Source: Massilioclostridium coli (lineage in GTDB: Bacteria; Bacillota; Clostridia; Oscillospirales; Ruminococcaceae). Taken from it: 64,000 nucleotides of DNA. A program made the position numbers and the translations under genes. The notes under the pieces were generated by a model that was not told the origin of the DNA, ran no database searches, and worked only from the letters and a program-made list of their open reading frames with translations. Location: contig NZ_FMIZ01000007.1 in assembly GCF_900095865.1 (NCBI RefSeq), positions 1,300,530-1,364,529 of the forward strand, in the 5' to 3' direction. This document shows positions 26,598-35,115 of this stretch, one piece after another (the first letter of the stretch is position 1; every line of letters starts with the position of its first letter).

Positions 26598-27170
26598 TTA
26601 TATCCGTTTATCTGCTGTAAACTCGATATATCCCAAAACATTATCTTCGCATGCAAAATAGAGTTTTGGTTGGGAAAACGTTGCCCTTGGAAGGTGAAAA
26701 TATTCCCCCGTGCCACAGGAAACACGCTTTCCCTGTATTTTCCCACTAATTGCCTGCTCTTCCCACTCTAATCCCTTGACATGGGAAAGCTTGATCTTGT
26801 TCTGCTTTGCCAAGGATTCTACCACTTTATAAGAAGGAAGTTTTGATCTTTTCAATAGCCCTCCCATACGGGACACAAAAAATTCCAAATCCAAATCTGG
26901 TATTGTGGCAACATCATAAATTTGCCAGAATTGATATTGTGGATCGAATAAATCATGGTCATGAAAGCATTTTAACATTGCTTCATCATCAATAATCTGT
27001 TCCAATCCCACCTCCATATCAGATTGTTTCGGTATGGATAAATTTACTTCTGCCGCTGCTCCGTTTACGAACGCCCTTACCCCTTTGATGTCATTTAATT
27101 TCTTCTCTAACCGTATGCTGGAATCCATATCAAGGGGATTTTCCAAACTATAATGTAATTTTTTTCGCAT
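26598..27170 (-). CDS. Headless P1B-type ATPase-like protein (HMA plus partial N-domain)
   Basis: A 190-residue soluble protein. Residues about 15-65 read like a degenerate heavy-metal-associated (HMA) ferredoxin fold without the CxxC pair. Residues about 118-190 look like part of a P1B ATPase nucleotide-binding domain (ISGKIQGKRVSCGTGEYFH, then LYFACEDNVLGYIEFTADKR, like VGN...AVDGKLAGYIAIAD). It lacks the membrane segment and the DKTGT phosphorylation motif. It stops within the ADxIR motif. It has a clear start with AGGAGGTGG nearby. Whether it is a functional domain protein, a regulator of metal ions or a decayed fragment is unknown. Confidence 0.6.
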   Translation of the reverse strand: MRKKLHYSLENPLDMDSSIRLEKKLNDIKGVRAFVNGAAAEVNLSIPKQSDMEVGLEQIIDDEAMLKCFHDHDLFDPQYQFWQIYDVATIPDLDLEFFVSRMGGLLKRSKLPSYKVVESLAKQNKIKLSHVKGLEWEEQAISGKIQGKRVSCGTGEYFHLPRATFSQPKLYFACEDNVLGYIEFTADKRI

Positions 27171-27328
27171 TGATTATGCCACCTCCTGGCAGAAGTATGA
27201 ACAGTATGGCTGGTTTTTATTCCATATACTTGTAAAGGAAGTTATTTTCCGCTATAATAATATCAAATGAAATTTTTGATTTCTTATTAAATATTAAGAA
27301 TAGATTTCTAGAAAGGACCTAATGAACC

Positions 27329-28459
27329 ATGAATTTGGATGAATTACGCTGCCAGATTGACCAGATTGACCAAAATTTACTGCAATTATTTGAGCAAAGA
27401 ATGGAAATTGTAAAAGGGGTAGCGGCCTATAAAAAAGAAAATAATCTCCCTATTTTCCATAAAGACCGGGAAGATCAGATTATACAGCGGATTAGTTCCC
27501 AAGCTGCGCCCGAAAACGCAGAAGGCGCTAAGGTATTGTTTTCTACCCTGATGAATATCAGCAAATGCCTACAGCAAAAAGAAGTATTGGATTACACGTT
27601 GGATACCCTGAAGCTATTAGAAGAAATCCAGGCAGGCCATCAGCAGCCAGAACACCCCACAGTTGGATGTCAGGGAGTTGTAGGGGCTTATTCTTATCTA
27701 GCTTGCCAAAAAAAATTCCCAAATGCCACAATTACTATGTTTGACCAATTTGAGGATGTTTTCCAGGCAGTACAGAATGAAAAAGTGGATTTTGGAATTT
27801 TACCACTGGAAAATTCCAACGCGGGCTCTGTAGATGAAGTATATGAGCTGATGAAATATCATAACTTTTATATCAACCACACCATTACCCTTAAAATTGA
27901 CCACTGCCTGGCTGTACGTCCTGGAATCAAAGCTACGGATATTCAAAAAGTATACTCCCACAACCAGGCGTTGCGCCAATGTAGCCAGTTTTTAGCGCTC
28001 CACCACTTACCACAGGAGTCTTATACAAATACTGCCGCTGCTGCTGAATTTGTCGCGAAAAGCGATTTACCAATTGCGGCAATTTGTTCCCAAGAAAGTG
28101 CCAAAACCCATGGCTTGCAAATCCTACAGCAGAATATTCAAAACAACGATGAAAACTATACCCGTTTTATGGTGATTTCCAAAAAGCTATATCCACGCCC
28201 AGAATGCGATACTATCGCCACATCTTTGACGATTTCTAACGCAGTTGGTTCTTTGTATAATCTGCTGACAAAATTTGCGGTTAACGGCGTTAATTTAACC
28301 AAAATTGAATCTAAACCAATTGGTAATAAAAATTTCGATGTGGTATTCTATCTTGATTTTTCCGGAAATATATTGGAAGAACAATCCATCCATCTACTAA
28401 ACGAACTTTCTTCGGAATTGACTGGATTTAAATTTTTAGGAAATTATAAAGCGGATTAA
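27329..28459 (+). CDS. pheA: Chorismate mutase/prephenate dehydratase PheA
   Basis: Bifunctional P-protein of phenylalanine biosynthesis, 376 residues. Residues 1-85 form the AroQ chorismate mutase (LDELRCQIDQIDQNLLQLFEQR), about 110-285 the prephenate dehydratase (GVVGAYSYLACQ, LPLENSNAGSV, TRFMVISK), and about 295-376 the ACT domain (NGVNLTKIESKPI) for feedback by phenylalanine. GAAAGGA precedes the ATG. It lacks the leader attenuator found before aroF and stands apart from it by 35 kb. Confidence 0.96.
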   Translation: MNLDELRCQIDQIDQNLLQLFEQRMEIVKGVAAYKKENNLPIFHKDREDQIIQRISSQAAPENAEGAKVLFSTLMNISKCLQQKEVLDYTLDTLKLLEEIQAGHQQPEHPTVGCQGVVGAYSYLACQKKFPNATITMFDQFEDVFQAVQNEKVDFGILPLENSNAGSVDEVYELMKYHNFYINHTITLKIDHCLAVRPGIKATDIQKVYSHNQALRQCSQFLALHHLPQESYTNTAAAAEFVAKSDLPIAAICSQESAKTHGLQILQQNIQNNDENYTRFMVISKKLYPRPECDTIATSLTISNAVGSLYNLLTKFAVNGVNLTKIESKPIGNKNFDVVFYLDFSGNILEEQSIHLLNELSSELTGFKFLGNYKAD

Positions 28460-28555
28460 TTGTATTTTACATAGAACACAAAATAAACCGCAAAATATGT
28501 ATGGTAATCTAGTTTATTTTCCAAAATGAACCGAGAGGATAAAGGGGGGTTTTTG

Positions 28556-29131
28556 TTGGGAGATCAAAAAATGTTTGCAAAAAATACCCCTCGTTATTTC
28601 ATCGCATGGTTTTTGATAATTGGTATTATCCTTTCGATTACCATCGCGGTTGTTTATAATATCAATGCAGTAATGGTGTTGTTTGGAAGAGGAAATATTC
28701 AAACTGTTAGTTACGATTATATGAGACAGATTGTTTATAGTTCTCCCAATACGTATACCGTAGCTTCAGAACAGCTGCAAAGCCCAAATCAGGAAATCCT
28801 TCAATATGAATTATCCGAAGGCGCAGTACAATTTCGGATAACAGGAGACCCCACCGGAAAAATCTCTGAAATTCGGGGAACAATCCAAGTGTCCGAGTTG
28901 AATTTTTCTCCTTTGGATTTATATGCTACCATGAATGATGCAGTGAAACCCCTCTGTCATCAAAAAGATATTTTAGCGGCAGAAGTGGCTATTTTTAAAT
29001 ATGTCCAAAAAGCTCAGTTAACCAGCTATACCAGCCATGTTATGTTTTCTTCTGTTTATGACAACAAGTTGATTACCATTCAAAAACAGAAAAATTCATT
29101 TGAAATTAATTTTGATATTTTAATGCAATAG
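28556..29131 (+). CDS. Unknown membrane-anchored protein downstream of pheA
   Basis: About 191 residues. One N-terminal membrane helix (FIAWFLIIGIILSITIAVVYNI) is followed by an extracytoplasmic mixed domain without a family I recognise. The start is uncertain: GGGGGG (28544-28549) favours TTG at 28556, six bases away, over an ATG at 28526 (upstream of it) or 28571. A terminator overlaps its stop. Codon use resembles the surrounding chromosome, so it is a resident gene. Confidence 0.7.
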   Translation: MGDQKMFAKNTPRYFIAWFLIIGIILSITIAVVYNINAVMVLFGRGNIQTVSYDYMRQIVYSSPNTYTVASEQLQSPNQEILQYELSEGAVQFRITGDPTGKISEIRGTIQVSELNFSPLDLYATMNDAVKPLCHQKDILAAEVAIFKYVQKAQLTSYTSHVMFSSVYDNKLITIQKQKNSFEINFDILMQ

Positions 29132-29159
29132 GTTTTACGGAACAATCATAAAACCTATT
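29127..29159 (+). terminator. Terminator of the gene after pheA
   Basis: AATAGGTTTTA pairs with TAAAACCTATT, 11 bp, containing the stop codon, followed by more T. Confidence 0.78.
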
Positions 29160-29586
29160 TTTTTGCATTCAACTAATTTTGTAAAATTATAAAATGTTTA
29201 TCACCATATTATCTTTACATATGCCTATTATGTGCTATCTAAAAATAATTTTTTTACTTTAGCCATTTTCCTGTTTTGTGTCATCAACTATATATTTTCA
29301 GAATCATAACTCCTTTCATCTCTATTTGGTATTATTTTATAGTTGAGATATTGATACTTACCACTAAAACTCTTTTTTAAATCCCTCATCAAAAGATTTT
29401 GTTGGCACAATTACACTTTCAACAGCATTAACCAGTTTATCTCTTATACGGATAATAATTGGTATTCCGTATTTCTATTCATTAAACAAATAAATGGAAA
29501 TCCATTTGTGATTTACATAATACTTCCTAGGCTTACATCGATTGCGCCGCTAGTATTTTTCACACCGAAAGAAAAGCACCATACAA
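29160..29586. other. Intergenic region with a possible gene relic
   Basis: No intact gene. On the minus strand 29364-29504 translates to a coding-like stretch (IRDKLVNAVESVIVPTKSFD) with a stop codon inside and no start, so it may be a decayed gene piece. Confidence 0.35.
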
Positions 29587-29619
29587 AAAAGGGATGCCTC
29601 AATTTATGGCATCCCTTTT
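29587..29619 (-). terminator. Terminator of the asd-dapA-dapB operon
   Basis: AAAAGGGATGCC pairs with GGCATCCCTTTT, a perfect 12-bp stem just after dapB. Confidence 0.85.
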
Positions 29620-29623
29620 ATCA

Positions 29624-30376
29624 CTATTGAATTAATTGGCTCATATCGTACAGCCCTGCTGGCTGTTCTTTCAGAAATACTGCAGCATTTACTGCGCCAA
29701 CCGCAAATACTTCTTTGGAGCGGGCACTATGAGACAATGTAATAATTTCATCCCTGCCAGCAAACATCACTTCGTGTTCCCCAACAATGGTGCCACCACG
29801 AACAGCGTGCATGCCAATTTCTTTTTTATCCCGTTTTTGGCGTACTGCATGACGGTCATATACATACTCATATTGATTGCCAGATGCTTCGTTAATCGCA
29901 TTTGCCAACATAATTGCAGTACCACTTGGAGCGTCTACCTTTTGGTTATGGTGTTTTTCGATAATTTCGATATCGAACTGATCTCCCAAGACAGCAACCG
30001 CTTTCTTTGCCAAATCCACCAGTAAATTAATCCCCAAAGACATATTAAAGGTAAAGAATACTGGAATTTCTTTTGCAGACTCTTTAATTTGGTCAATCTG
30101 TTCTTGAGTATACCCAGTTGTCGCAATGACAATTGGGGTATGGTTCTGTTTCGCATACCTTAAAAGGTCATCCAATAAGGAAGGATTGCTAAAATCAATA
30201 ATCACATCCCCTTTTACGGGACATTCCGAAACAGATGGATAAATTTCAAAATCCGCATATTTATCAATAAATTTATCAATACCAGCCACTACGGTACAAT
30301 CCTGCCTACCCGCTACAACATCGGCAATTACACGACCCATGTGGCCACAAGCTCCGCTTATGATAATATTTGTCAT
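29624..30376 (-). CDS. dapB: 4-hydroxy-tetrahydrodipicolinate reductase DapB
   Basis: Reduces the DapA product to tetrahydrodipicolinate in the lysine/meso-diaminopimelate pathway. A 250-residue protein with the N-terminal Rossmann GACGHMGRVIAD and the catalytic EKHHNQKVDAPSGTA. It ends the operon, with the terminator following its stop. The pathway also feeds dipicolinate, the spore calcium chelate, via DapA. Confidence 0.97.
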   Translation of the reverse strand: MTNIIISGACGHMGRVIADVVAGRQDCTVVAGIDKFIDKYADFEIYPSVSECPVKGDVIIDFSNPSLLDDLLRYAKQNHTPIVIATTGYTQEQIDQIKESAKEIPVFFTFNMSLGINLLVDLAKKAVAVLGDQFDIEIIEKHHNQKVDAPSGTAIMLANAINEASGNQYEYVYDRHAVRQKRDKKEIGMHAVRGGTIVGEHEVMFAGRDEIITLSHSARSKEVFAVGAVNAAVFLKEQPAGLYDMSQLIQ

Positions 30377-30393
30377 CGTTCACAACCGCCCTT

Positions 30394-31284
30394 TTATTTG
30401 ATCAAATTGTGTTTTCTCAGTAACCCTGCTAATTTTTCAATCTGGCTATCCGTCATTTTATACAATGGCAGACGGCATTCCCCAACCTGCATTCCCATCA
30501 AATTCATCGCTTCTTTTACTGGGATTGGATTTACATCCATAAATAAGCCGTTGATTAAATCCAACAGGTTCAACTGCAGTTCGCAACTTTCTTTTACCTT
30601 GCCATCAAAATACAATTGGCAAATATCATGGGTTTCCTGTGGCATAACATTGGATAATACAGAGATAACCCCTGCACCACCTAAAGAAAGGATTGGTACA
30701 ATCTGATCATCGTTGCCAGAATAAATATCCAGATTATCACCGCATAGTGCCTTGATTTTCGCAACCGCACCAATATTTCCGCTTGCTTCTTTTACAGCAA
30801 CAATATTTGGATGTTTGGACATTTCATATAACGTTTCTGGTTGAACAGTAACCCCTGTTCTAGATGGAACATTGTATACAATCAATGGAATATTCACACT
30901 ATCCGCAATGGTATTGTAATGTACAATTAATCCTCTTTGGGATGTTTTATTGTAATATGGTGTTACAACCAACAAGCCATCTGCTCCCAATTGTTCCGCT
31001 TCTTTGGACAGAGCAACCGCATAATCGGTATCATTGCTACCAGAGCCAGCAATTACTGGAATACGTTTGTTTGTATGTTCCACAGCAAATTTAATTGCGC
31101 CAACATGTTCTTCGTGGTTTAATGTTGGAGATTCACCAGTAGTACCACAAATAATAATAGCATCAGTACCATGGGAAATCTGATCATCAATTAACTGTCC
31201 CAGTTTGTCATAGTTTAAGGAACCATCAGCATTCATAGGGGTAACAATCGCTACACCTGCTCCGGTAAATAATCTTTTTTTCAT
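30394..31284 (-). CDS. dapA: 4-hydroxy-tetrahydrodipicolinate synthase DapA
   Basis: Condenses pyruvate with aspartate semialdehyde. A 296-residue TIM-barrel lyase with TGESPTL for the active-site Thr, YYNKTSQRGLI and a Schiff-base Lys in NIVAVKEASGN; the YNVPSRTG motif gives the conserved Tyr and Arg. The ATG at 31284 has AGGAG; a GTG three codons upstream overlaps it. It lies 17 bp before dapB, in a tight operon. Confidence 0.97.
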   Translation of the reverse strand: MKKRLFTGAGVAIVTPMNADGSLNYDKLGQLIDDQISHGTDAIIICGTTGESPTLNHEEHVGAIKFAVEHTNKRIPVIAGSGSNDTDYAVALSKEAEQLGADGLLVVTPYYNKTSQRGLIVHYNTIADSVNIPLIVYNVPSRTGVTVQPETLYEMSKHPNIVAVKEASGNIGAVAKIKALCGDNLDIYSGNDDQIVPILSLGGAGVISVLSNVMPQETHDICQLYFDGKVKESCELQLNLLDLINGLFMDVNPIPVKEAMNLMGMQVGECRLPLYKMTDSQIEKLAGLLRKHNLIK

Positions 31285-31332
31285 ATTTTCCACTCCTATT
31301 CTATTCAGGATGCGTTTATCGTAATGGACGAA

Positions 31333-32412
31333 TTAATCCATATAGCCTTTGGCAGCTAATAATTCAGCTAACAATACAGCTCCCCCCGCTGCACCACGCA
31401 GGGTGTTGTGGGATAAGCCAACAAATTTATAATCATATTGTTTGTCTTCCCGCAGGCGTCCAACAGAAACCGCCATGCCACCTTCCAGATTGCGATCCAA
31501 TTTTGCCTGTGGGCGATTGTCTTCCTCAAAATAATGGATAAACTGTTTTGGGGCACTTGGCAGGTTTAATTTTTGTGGTTCCCCACTGAATTCAGCCCAA
31601 GCCTGTTTAATTTCCTCAATGGTTGGTTTTTTCTCAAAGCTTACAAATACAGCAGCGGTGTGTCCATCCTGTACAGGCACACGGAGACATTGCGTTGTGA
31701 TATTTGGAGTCTGTGCATCCACAATGCGGTCCCCTTCTACTTTACCCCAGATTTTCAGTGGTTCTACTTCGGATTTTTCTTCTTCCCCACCAATAAATGG
31801 GATTACATTATCCACCATCTCAGGCCATGTTTTGAATGTCTTTCCTGCACCGGAAATTGCCTGGTAAGTACAAGCCAATGCTTTGGTCACACCATATTTC
31901 ATCAATGGATGCAGTGGTGGCACATAACTTTGTAAAGAACAGTTGGATTTTACAGCAACAAAACCACGTTTGGTACCCAGACGGTTCCTCTGTGCAGCAA
32001 TTACCTCCAGATGTTCTGGATTGATCTCTGGAATCACCATTGGAACATCAGGGGTGTGTCTGTGGGCAGAGTTGTTGGATACTACTGGACATTCCGCTTT
32101 TGCATATTTTTCTTCCAATGCGCGGATTTCTTCTTTTTTCATATCAACAGCGCAGAACACAAAATCGACCATACCAGCGATTTTATCCACGTCTTTTTCT
32201 GCATCCATAATAATCATATCTTTCATAGCTGCTGGAATTGGAGTTGTCATAGCCCATTTTGCACTGACAGCTTCTTCATAAGTTTTTCCAGCACTTCTGG
32301 ATGAAGCAGCTAAAGCCACTACATGGAACCAAGGATGATTTTCTAATAAAGTCGCAAAGCGTTGGCCCACCATACCGGTTGCACCAATAATACCTACATT
32401 ATATGTTTTCAT
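31333..32412 (-). CDS. asd: Aspartate-semialdehyde dehydrogenase Asd
   Basis: Reductive dephosphorylation of aspartyl phosphate to aspartate semialdehyde. A 359-residue protein in the archaeal/fungal-like subgroup: GATGMVGQRFATLLENHPWF, and active-site Cys in KSNCSLQSYVPPL. It is longer than the common bacterial Asd. It is the first gene of asd-dapA-dapB. Its leader is a lysine riboswitch with terminator, so lysine represses the whole operon. GGAGGAT precedes the ATG. Confidence 0.96.
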   Translation of the reverse strand: MKTYNVGIIGATGMVGQRFATLLENHPWFHVVALAASSRSAGKTYEEAVSAKWAMTTPIPAAMKDMIIMDAEKDVDKIAGMVDFVFCAVDMKKEEIRALEEKYAKAECPVVSNNSAHRHTPDVPMVIPEINPEHLEVIAAQRNRLGTKRGFVAVKSNCSLQSYVPPLHPLMKYGVTKALACTYQAISGAGKTFKTWPEMVDNVIPFIGGEEEKSEVEPLKIWGKVEGDRIVDAQTPNITTQCLRVPVQDGHTAAVFVSFEKKPTIEEIKQAWAEFSGEPQKLNLPSAPKQFIHYFEEDNRPQAKLDRNLEGGMAVSVGRLREDKQYDYKFVGLSHNTLRGAAGGAVLLAELLAAKGYMD

Positions 32413-32450
32413 GTTTCAAATCCTCCAAAAATATTTATTACTTGGTAAAA

Positions 32451-32474
32451 TATAAAAAACCGGTTGAAAACCGG
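32451..32474 (-). terminator. Lysine-riboswitch terminator
   Basis: On the minus strand CCGGTT-TTC-AACCGG followed by TTTTTT. Its 5' arm can instead pair with the very 5' end of the aptamer, giving an antiterminator (see findings). Confidence 0.85.
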
Positions 32475-32512
32475 CTAGAAATGCAATATAATAGAAATTA
32501 TTGACGTATTAC

Positions 32513-32688
32513 GCCGATAGCTCTCCACCATAATACATGATGACAGCAGTACATTTGTTCAATGTACCACCAGCAGTTCAGTGGCCAATTAAACTGCTTC
32601 GGCGCTCTCCCCTTTCGGCTGAAACTCAATAACGATTCTGGCCAAATCTCGTTACAGCATACTTTTGAACCGCGCAACCTCTATCCGG
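32513..32688 (-). ncRNA. Lysine riboswitch (L box)
   Basis: The minus-strand leader of asd contains conserved lysine-aptamer elements: GATAGAGGTTGCGC at the start, AGTA, GCCGAAAGGGGAGAGC in a loop, GCCGAAGC, and GGAGAGCTATC at the 3' end pairing with the 5' GATAG to make P1. Paired with the terminator at 32451-32474 this gives lysine-dependent transcription termination. Confidence 0.95.
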
Positions 32689-32706
32689 TTTTTCAATTAT
32701 AGTTTT

Positions 32707-32735
32707 ATCATATCATTTCTTGTAAAAGATGTCAA
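32707..32735 (-). promoter_or_regulatory. Promoter of the asd operon
   Basis: TTGACA (32730-32735), 17 bases, TATGAT (32707-32712) on the minus strand, ending about 20 bases before the riboswitch. Confidence 0.85.
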
Positions 32736-32766
32736 TTAATATTTTATTATATTTTGGAGGAAGTTT

Positions 32767-33792
32767 ATGAAAACCAGTGATTTTTATTTTGATCTGCCTC
32801 AGGAACTCATTGCCCAAACCCCAATAGAACCCCGTGATCATTCTAGGATGCTAGTGCTTTCCCGTGAAACCGGGGAAATCACCCACAAGCATTTTTATGA
32901 TGTCATTGATTATTTAAACGAAGGGGATACTCTAATTGTAAACGACTCCCGCGTACTGCCCGCCCGCATTTATGGGGAAAAAGTCGATACAGGTTCCAAA
33001 ATAGAATTTTTGCTGTTAGAACAGAAGCAGCAGGACGTTTGGGAGATTCTCTGCAAACCTGGCAAAAAAGCAAAACCTGGCGTCAGGTTTAATTTCCATA
33101 ACCTATTGGAAGCGGAAGTACTGGAAGTGTTAGAGGATGGGAACAGGATTGTCAAATTCCACTATGAAGGAAATTTTTTTCATATCTTAGATCAGATTGG
33201 GCAGATGCCCCTCCCTCCTTATATCACCGAAAAATTGCAGGATCAGGAACGGTATCAGACAGTATATTCCCATGAGGTTGGTTCGGCGGCCGCTCCTACT
33301 GCCGGACTGCATTTCACCAAAGAATTGATGGAAAAAATTCGTCAAAAAGGGGTGAATATTGCTGCTGTCACCTTGCATGTAGGGCTGGGAACCTTCCGCC
33401 CTGTCAAAGTGGATGATGTCACCAAACACAAAATGCACTCAGAACACTATGAAATATCCCCAGAAACTGCCGAACTTATTCGGAAAACCAAGCAAAATGG
33501 TAAGCGTGTTTTCGCTGTAGGAACAACCAGCTGCCGCACATTAGAATCTGTTGGCACAGCACATAATGGTGAAATCGTAGCGGAAGATGGATACACAGAT
33601 ATTTTCATTTATCCAGGGTATCAGTTTAAAGTAATCGACGGATTGATTACCAATTTCCATTTGCCAGAAAGCACCCTGATTATGTTGGTATCTGCGTTTG
33701 CTGGATATGACTCTATCATGAATGCATATCAAACCGCCGTAAAAGAAAAATACCGATTTTTTAGTTTTGGCGATGCCATGATGATTGTGTAA
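32767..33792 (+). CDS. queA: S-adenosylmethionine:tRNA ribosyltransferase-isomerase QueA
   Basis: Makes epoxyqueuosine at the tRNA wobble position. The 341-residue protein shows the family marks [38 protein letters not shown] and the C-terminal [18 protein letters not shown]. It is divergent from asd, sharing the spacer in which both promoters must lie. GGAGGA precedes the ATG. The neighbour genes tgt and yajC are absent here. Confidence 0.97.
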   Translation: MKTSDFYFDLPQELIAQTPIEPRDHSRMLVLSRETGEITHKHFYDVIDYLNEGDTLIVNDSRVLPARIYGEKVDTGSKIEFLLLEQKQQDVWEILCKPGKKAKPGVRFNFHNLLEAEVLEVLEDGNRIVKFHYEGNFFHILDQIGQMPLPPYITEKLQDQERYQTVYSHEVGSAAAPTAGLHFTKELMEKIRQKGVNIAAVTLHVGLGTFRPVKVDDVTKHKMHSEHYEISPETAELIRKTKQNGKRVFAVGTTSCRTLESVGTAHNGEIVAEDGYTDIFIYPGYQFKVIDGLITNFHLPESTLIMLVSAFAGYDSIMNAYQTAVKEKYRFFSFGDAMMIV

Positions 33793-34097
33793 GCTATTTT
33801 TTCATGAAAGAATGGTCACTTTATAGTAAATGAATAAAATCTTACCTGTTAGCTTTTATTCTATCTATTTATTGTGACTTTTTCAATTAATGAAACTTAC
33901 ACATAGCAGTGTAAGACAAAAATGATATCATATTATTCTACCGGATATATAGTGGACTTTAAAATACTTTTCCGGAATACGAAACTATAATAATGTGAAT
34001 TTTTCTCCATTTAATTCCTCCAGAAACGAATACAAAGAAAATATACGTTATCATTACCTATAGTAGAACCAACGATTTCATCATAAAAAACATAACC
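33793..34097. other. Intergenic region, nothing recognised
   Basis: About 305 bases following queA, AT-rich, with no gene-like frame. A shared terminator follows. Confidence 0.5.
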
Positions 34098-34135
34098 AAA
34101 AGCAGCTGTTCTGATCCATCAGAACAGCTGCTTTT
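34098..34135. terminator. Strong bidirectional terminator
   Basis: A perfect 18-bp stem (34098-34115 and 34118-34135) with a two-base loop, between the converging queA and pentapeptide-repeat genes. Confidence 0.88.
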
Positions 34136-34783
34136 TTATTCTTCCAATATGATAATACCTAATAACCTCGCCAGTTCAGATGCTTGGAAACGGTCTACTA
34201 TTACTCCTTTTAGTTCTTTTCCAGAAACTAAGATTCCGTCTATGCGGCATTTTCGGAAATCCATTCCATTTAGCATGGTATGCAAAAAATTTGCCTGAGT
34301 AAAGTCCACCTGTTTCAGCTCTACTTGCTTCCATTTATTCTGGATAATATGGCTGGATTTCATACTGGTTTGTTCTATTCTCATTCCAGTTGCCTGAAGA
34401 TGATCAAAATTGACAAAATCCATGTTGTTTTCCTGAAACAATACCATTTTTATCATGCTTTGAGAAAAATCCGCCCCTACCATCCGGCATTGGAGAAAAC
34501 TACAGCGCTGGAAATAACAATCTTGAAAATCTACATTGGAAAAATCGCAATTGATAAATACCGTATCAACAAAGCTGGAATGGGCACAGTTGGCACCGGT
34601 AAACCGACAATTTGAAAATTTACATCCTGTAACATCCGCGTTTTCCAGAGATTTTCCTGCCCATTCCAATAACACAAACTGTTGGTACATTGTCTTTTCT
34701 TCCTGTTCCGCTTGTTTTTCTAGTAGGATTGGATCAAAACAATGCTCCAATTTTTGTTTTAATTTAGGGTTTGCCCATTTCAT
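34136..34783 (-). CDS. Pentapeptide-repeat protein
   Basis: A 215-residue soluble protein. Residues about 45-180 hold pentapeptide repeats of A(D/N)LxX type, such as NADVTGCKFSNCRFTGANC and FINCDFSNVDFQDCYFQ, which fold into a right-handed quadrilateral beta-helix. Members mimic DNA (Qnr-like) in some bacteria, but most have unknown roles; nothing here decides. AAAGGAG precedes the ATG. It stands alone, with its own promoter region on the side of the large glycosidase gene. Confidence 0.88.
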   Translation of the reverse strand: MKWANPKLKQKLEHCFDPILLEKQAEQEEKTMYQQFVLLEWAGKSLENADVTGCKFSNCRFTGANCAHSSFVDTVFINCDFSNVDFQDCYFQRCSFLQCRMVGADFSQSMIKMVLFQENNMDFVNFDHLQATGMRIEQTSMKSSHIIQNKWKQVELKQVDFTQANFLHTMLNGMDFRKCRIDGILVSGKELKGVIVDRFQASELARLLGIIILEE

Positions 34784-35115
34784 TATCCAATTCTCCTTTA
34801 TGATTTCTTGGTCAATGCGTTATGCTATATAATGCTTTTATATTATAATCTATTCAAGCAACAATTGATTTGTTTTCCTTAATTATATCATATTATTTAT
34901 TACAAGACACTAAAGTGTACCATCTTACAAACTATTTATTCTCTTATAAATCAAATGATGATACTACAAAAAGTATTTCTCATGAAATATAGATGAAAAA
35001 CAAATTTATTTTTTGGATAATTTTAGGATAGATTTTATAATTTTAACTTGCTATACTTTATTCGTATCGTATTTATAACCAATCAATAATTAGATGTAAA
35101 GGAGAAAAAGAGAGC
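34784..35115. other. Divergent promoter region for the pentapeptide and glycosidase genes
   Basis: About 330 AT-rich bases. A TATACT at about 35052 could be the -10 for the glycosidase, but no good -35 is visible, so no promoter is called. Confidence 0.4.

Noticed and set aside
29364-29504. Coding-like minus-strand stretch with internal stop
   Set aside because: Too short and broken to name; may be a gene relic, but could also be chance in AT-rich DNA.
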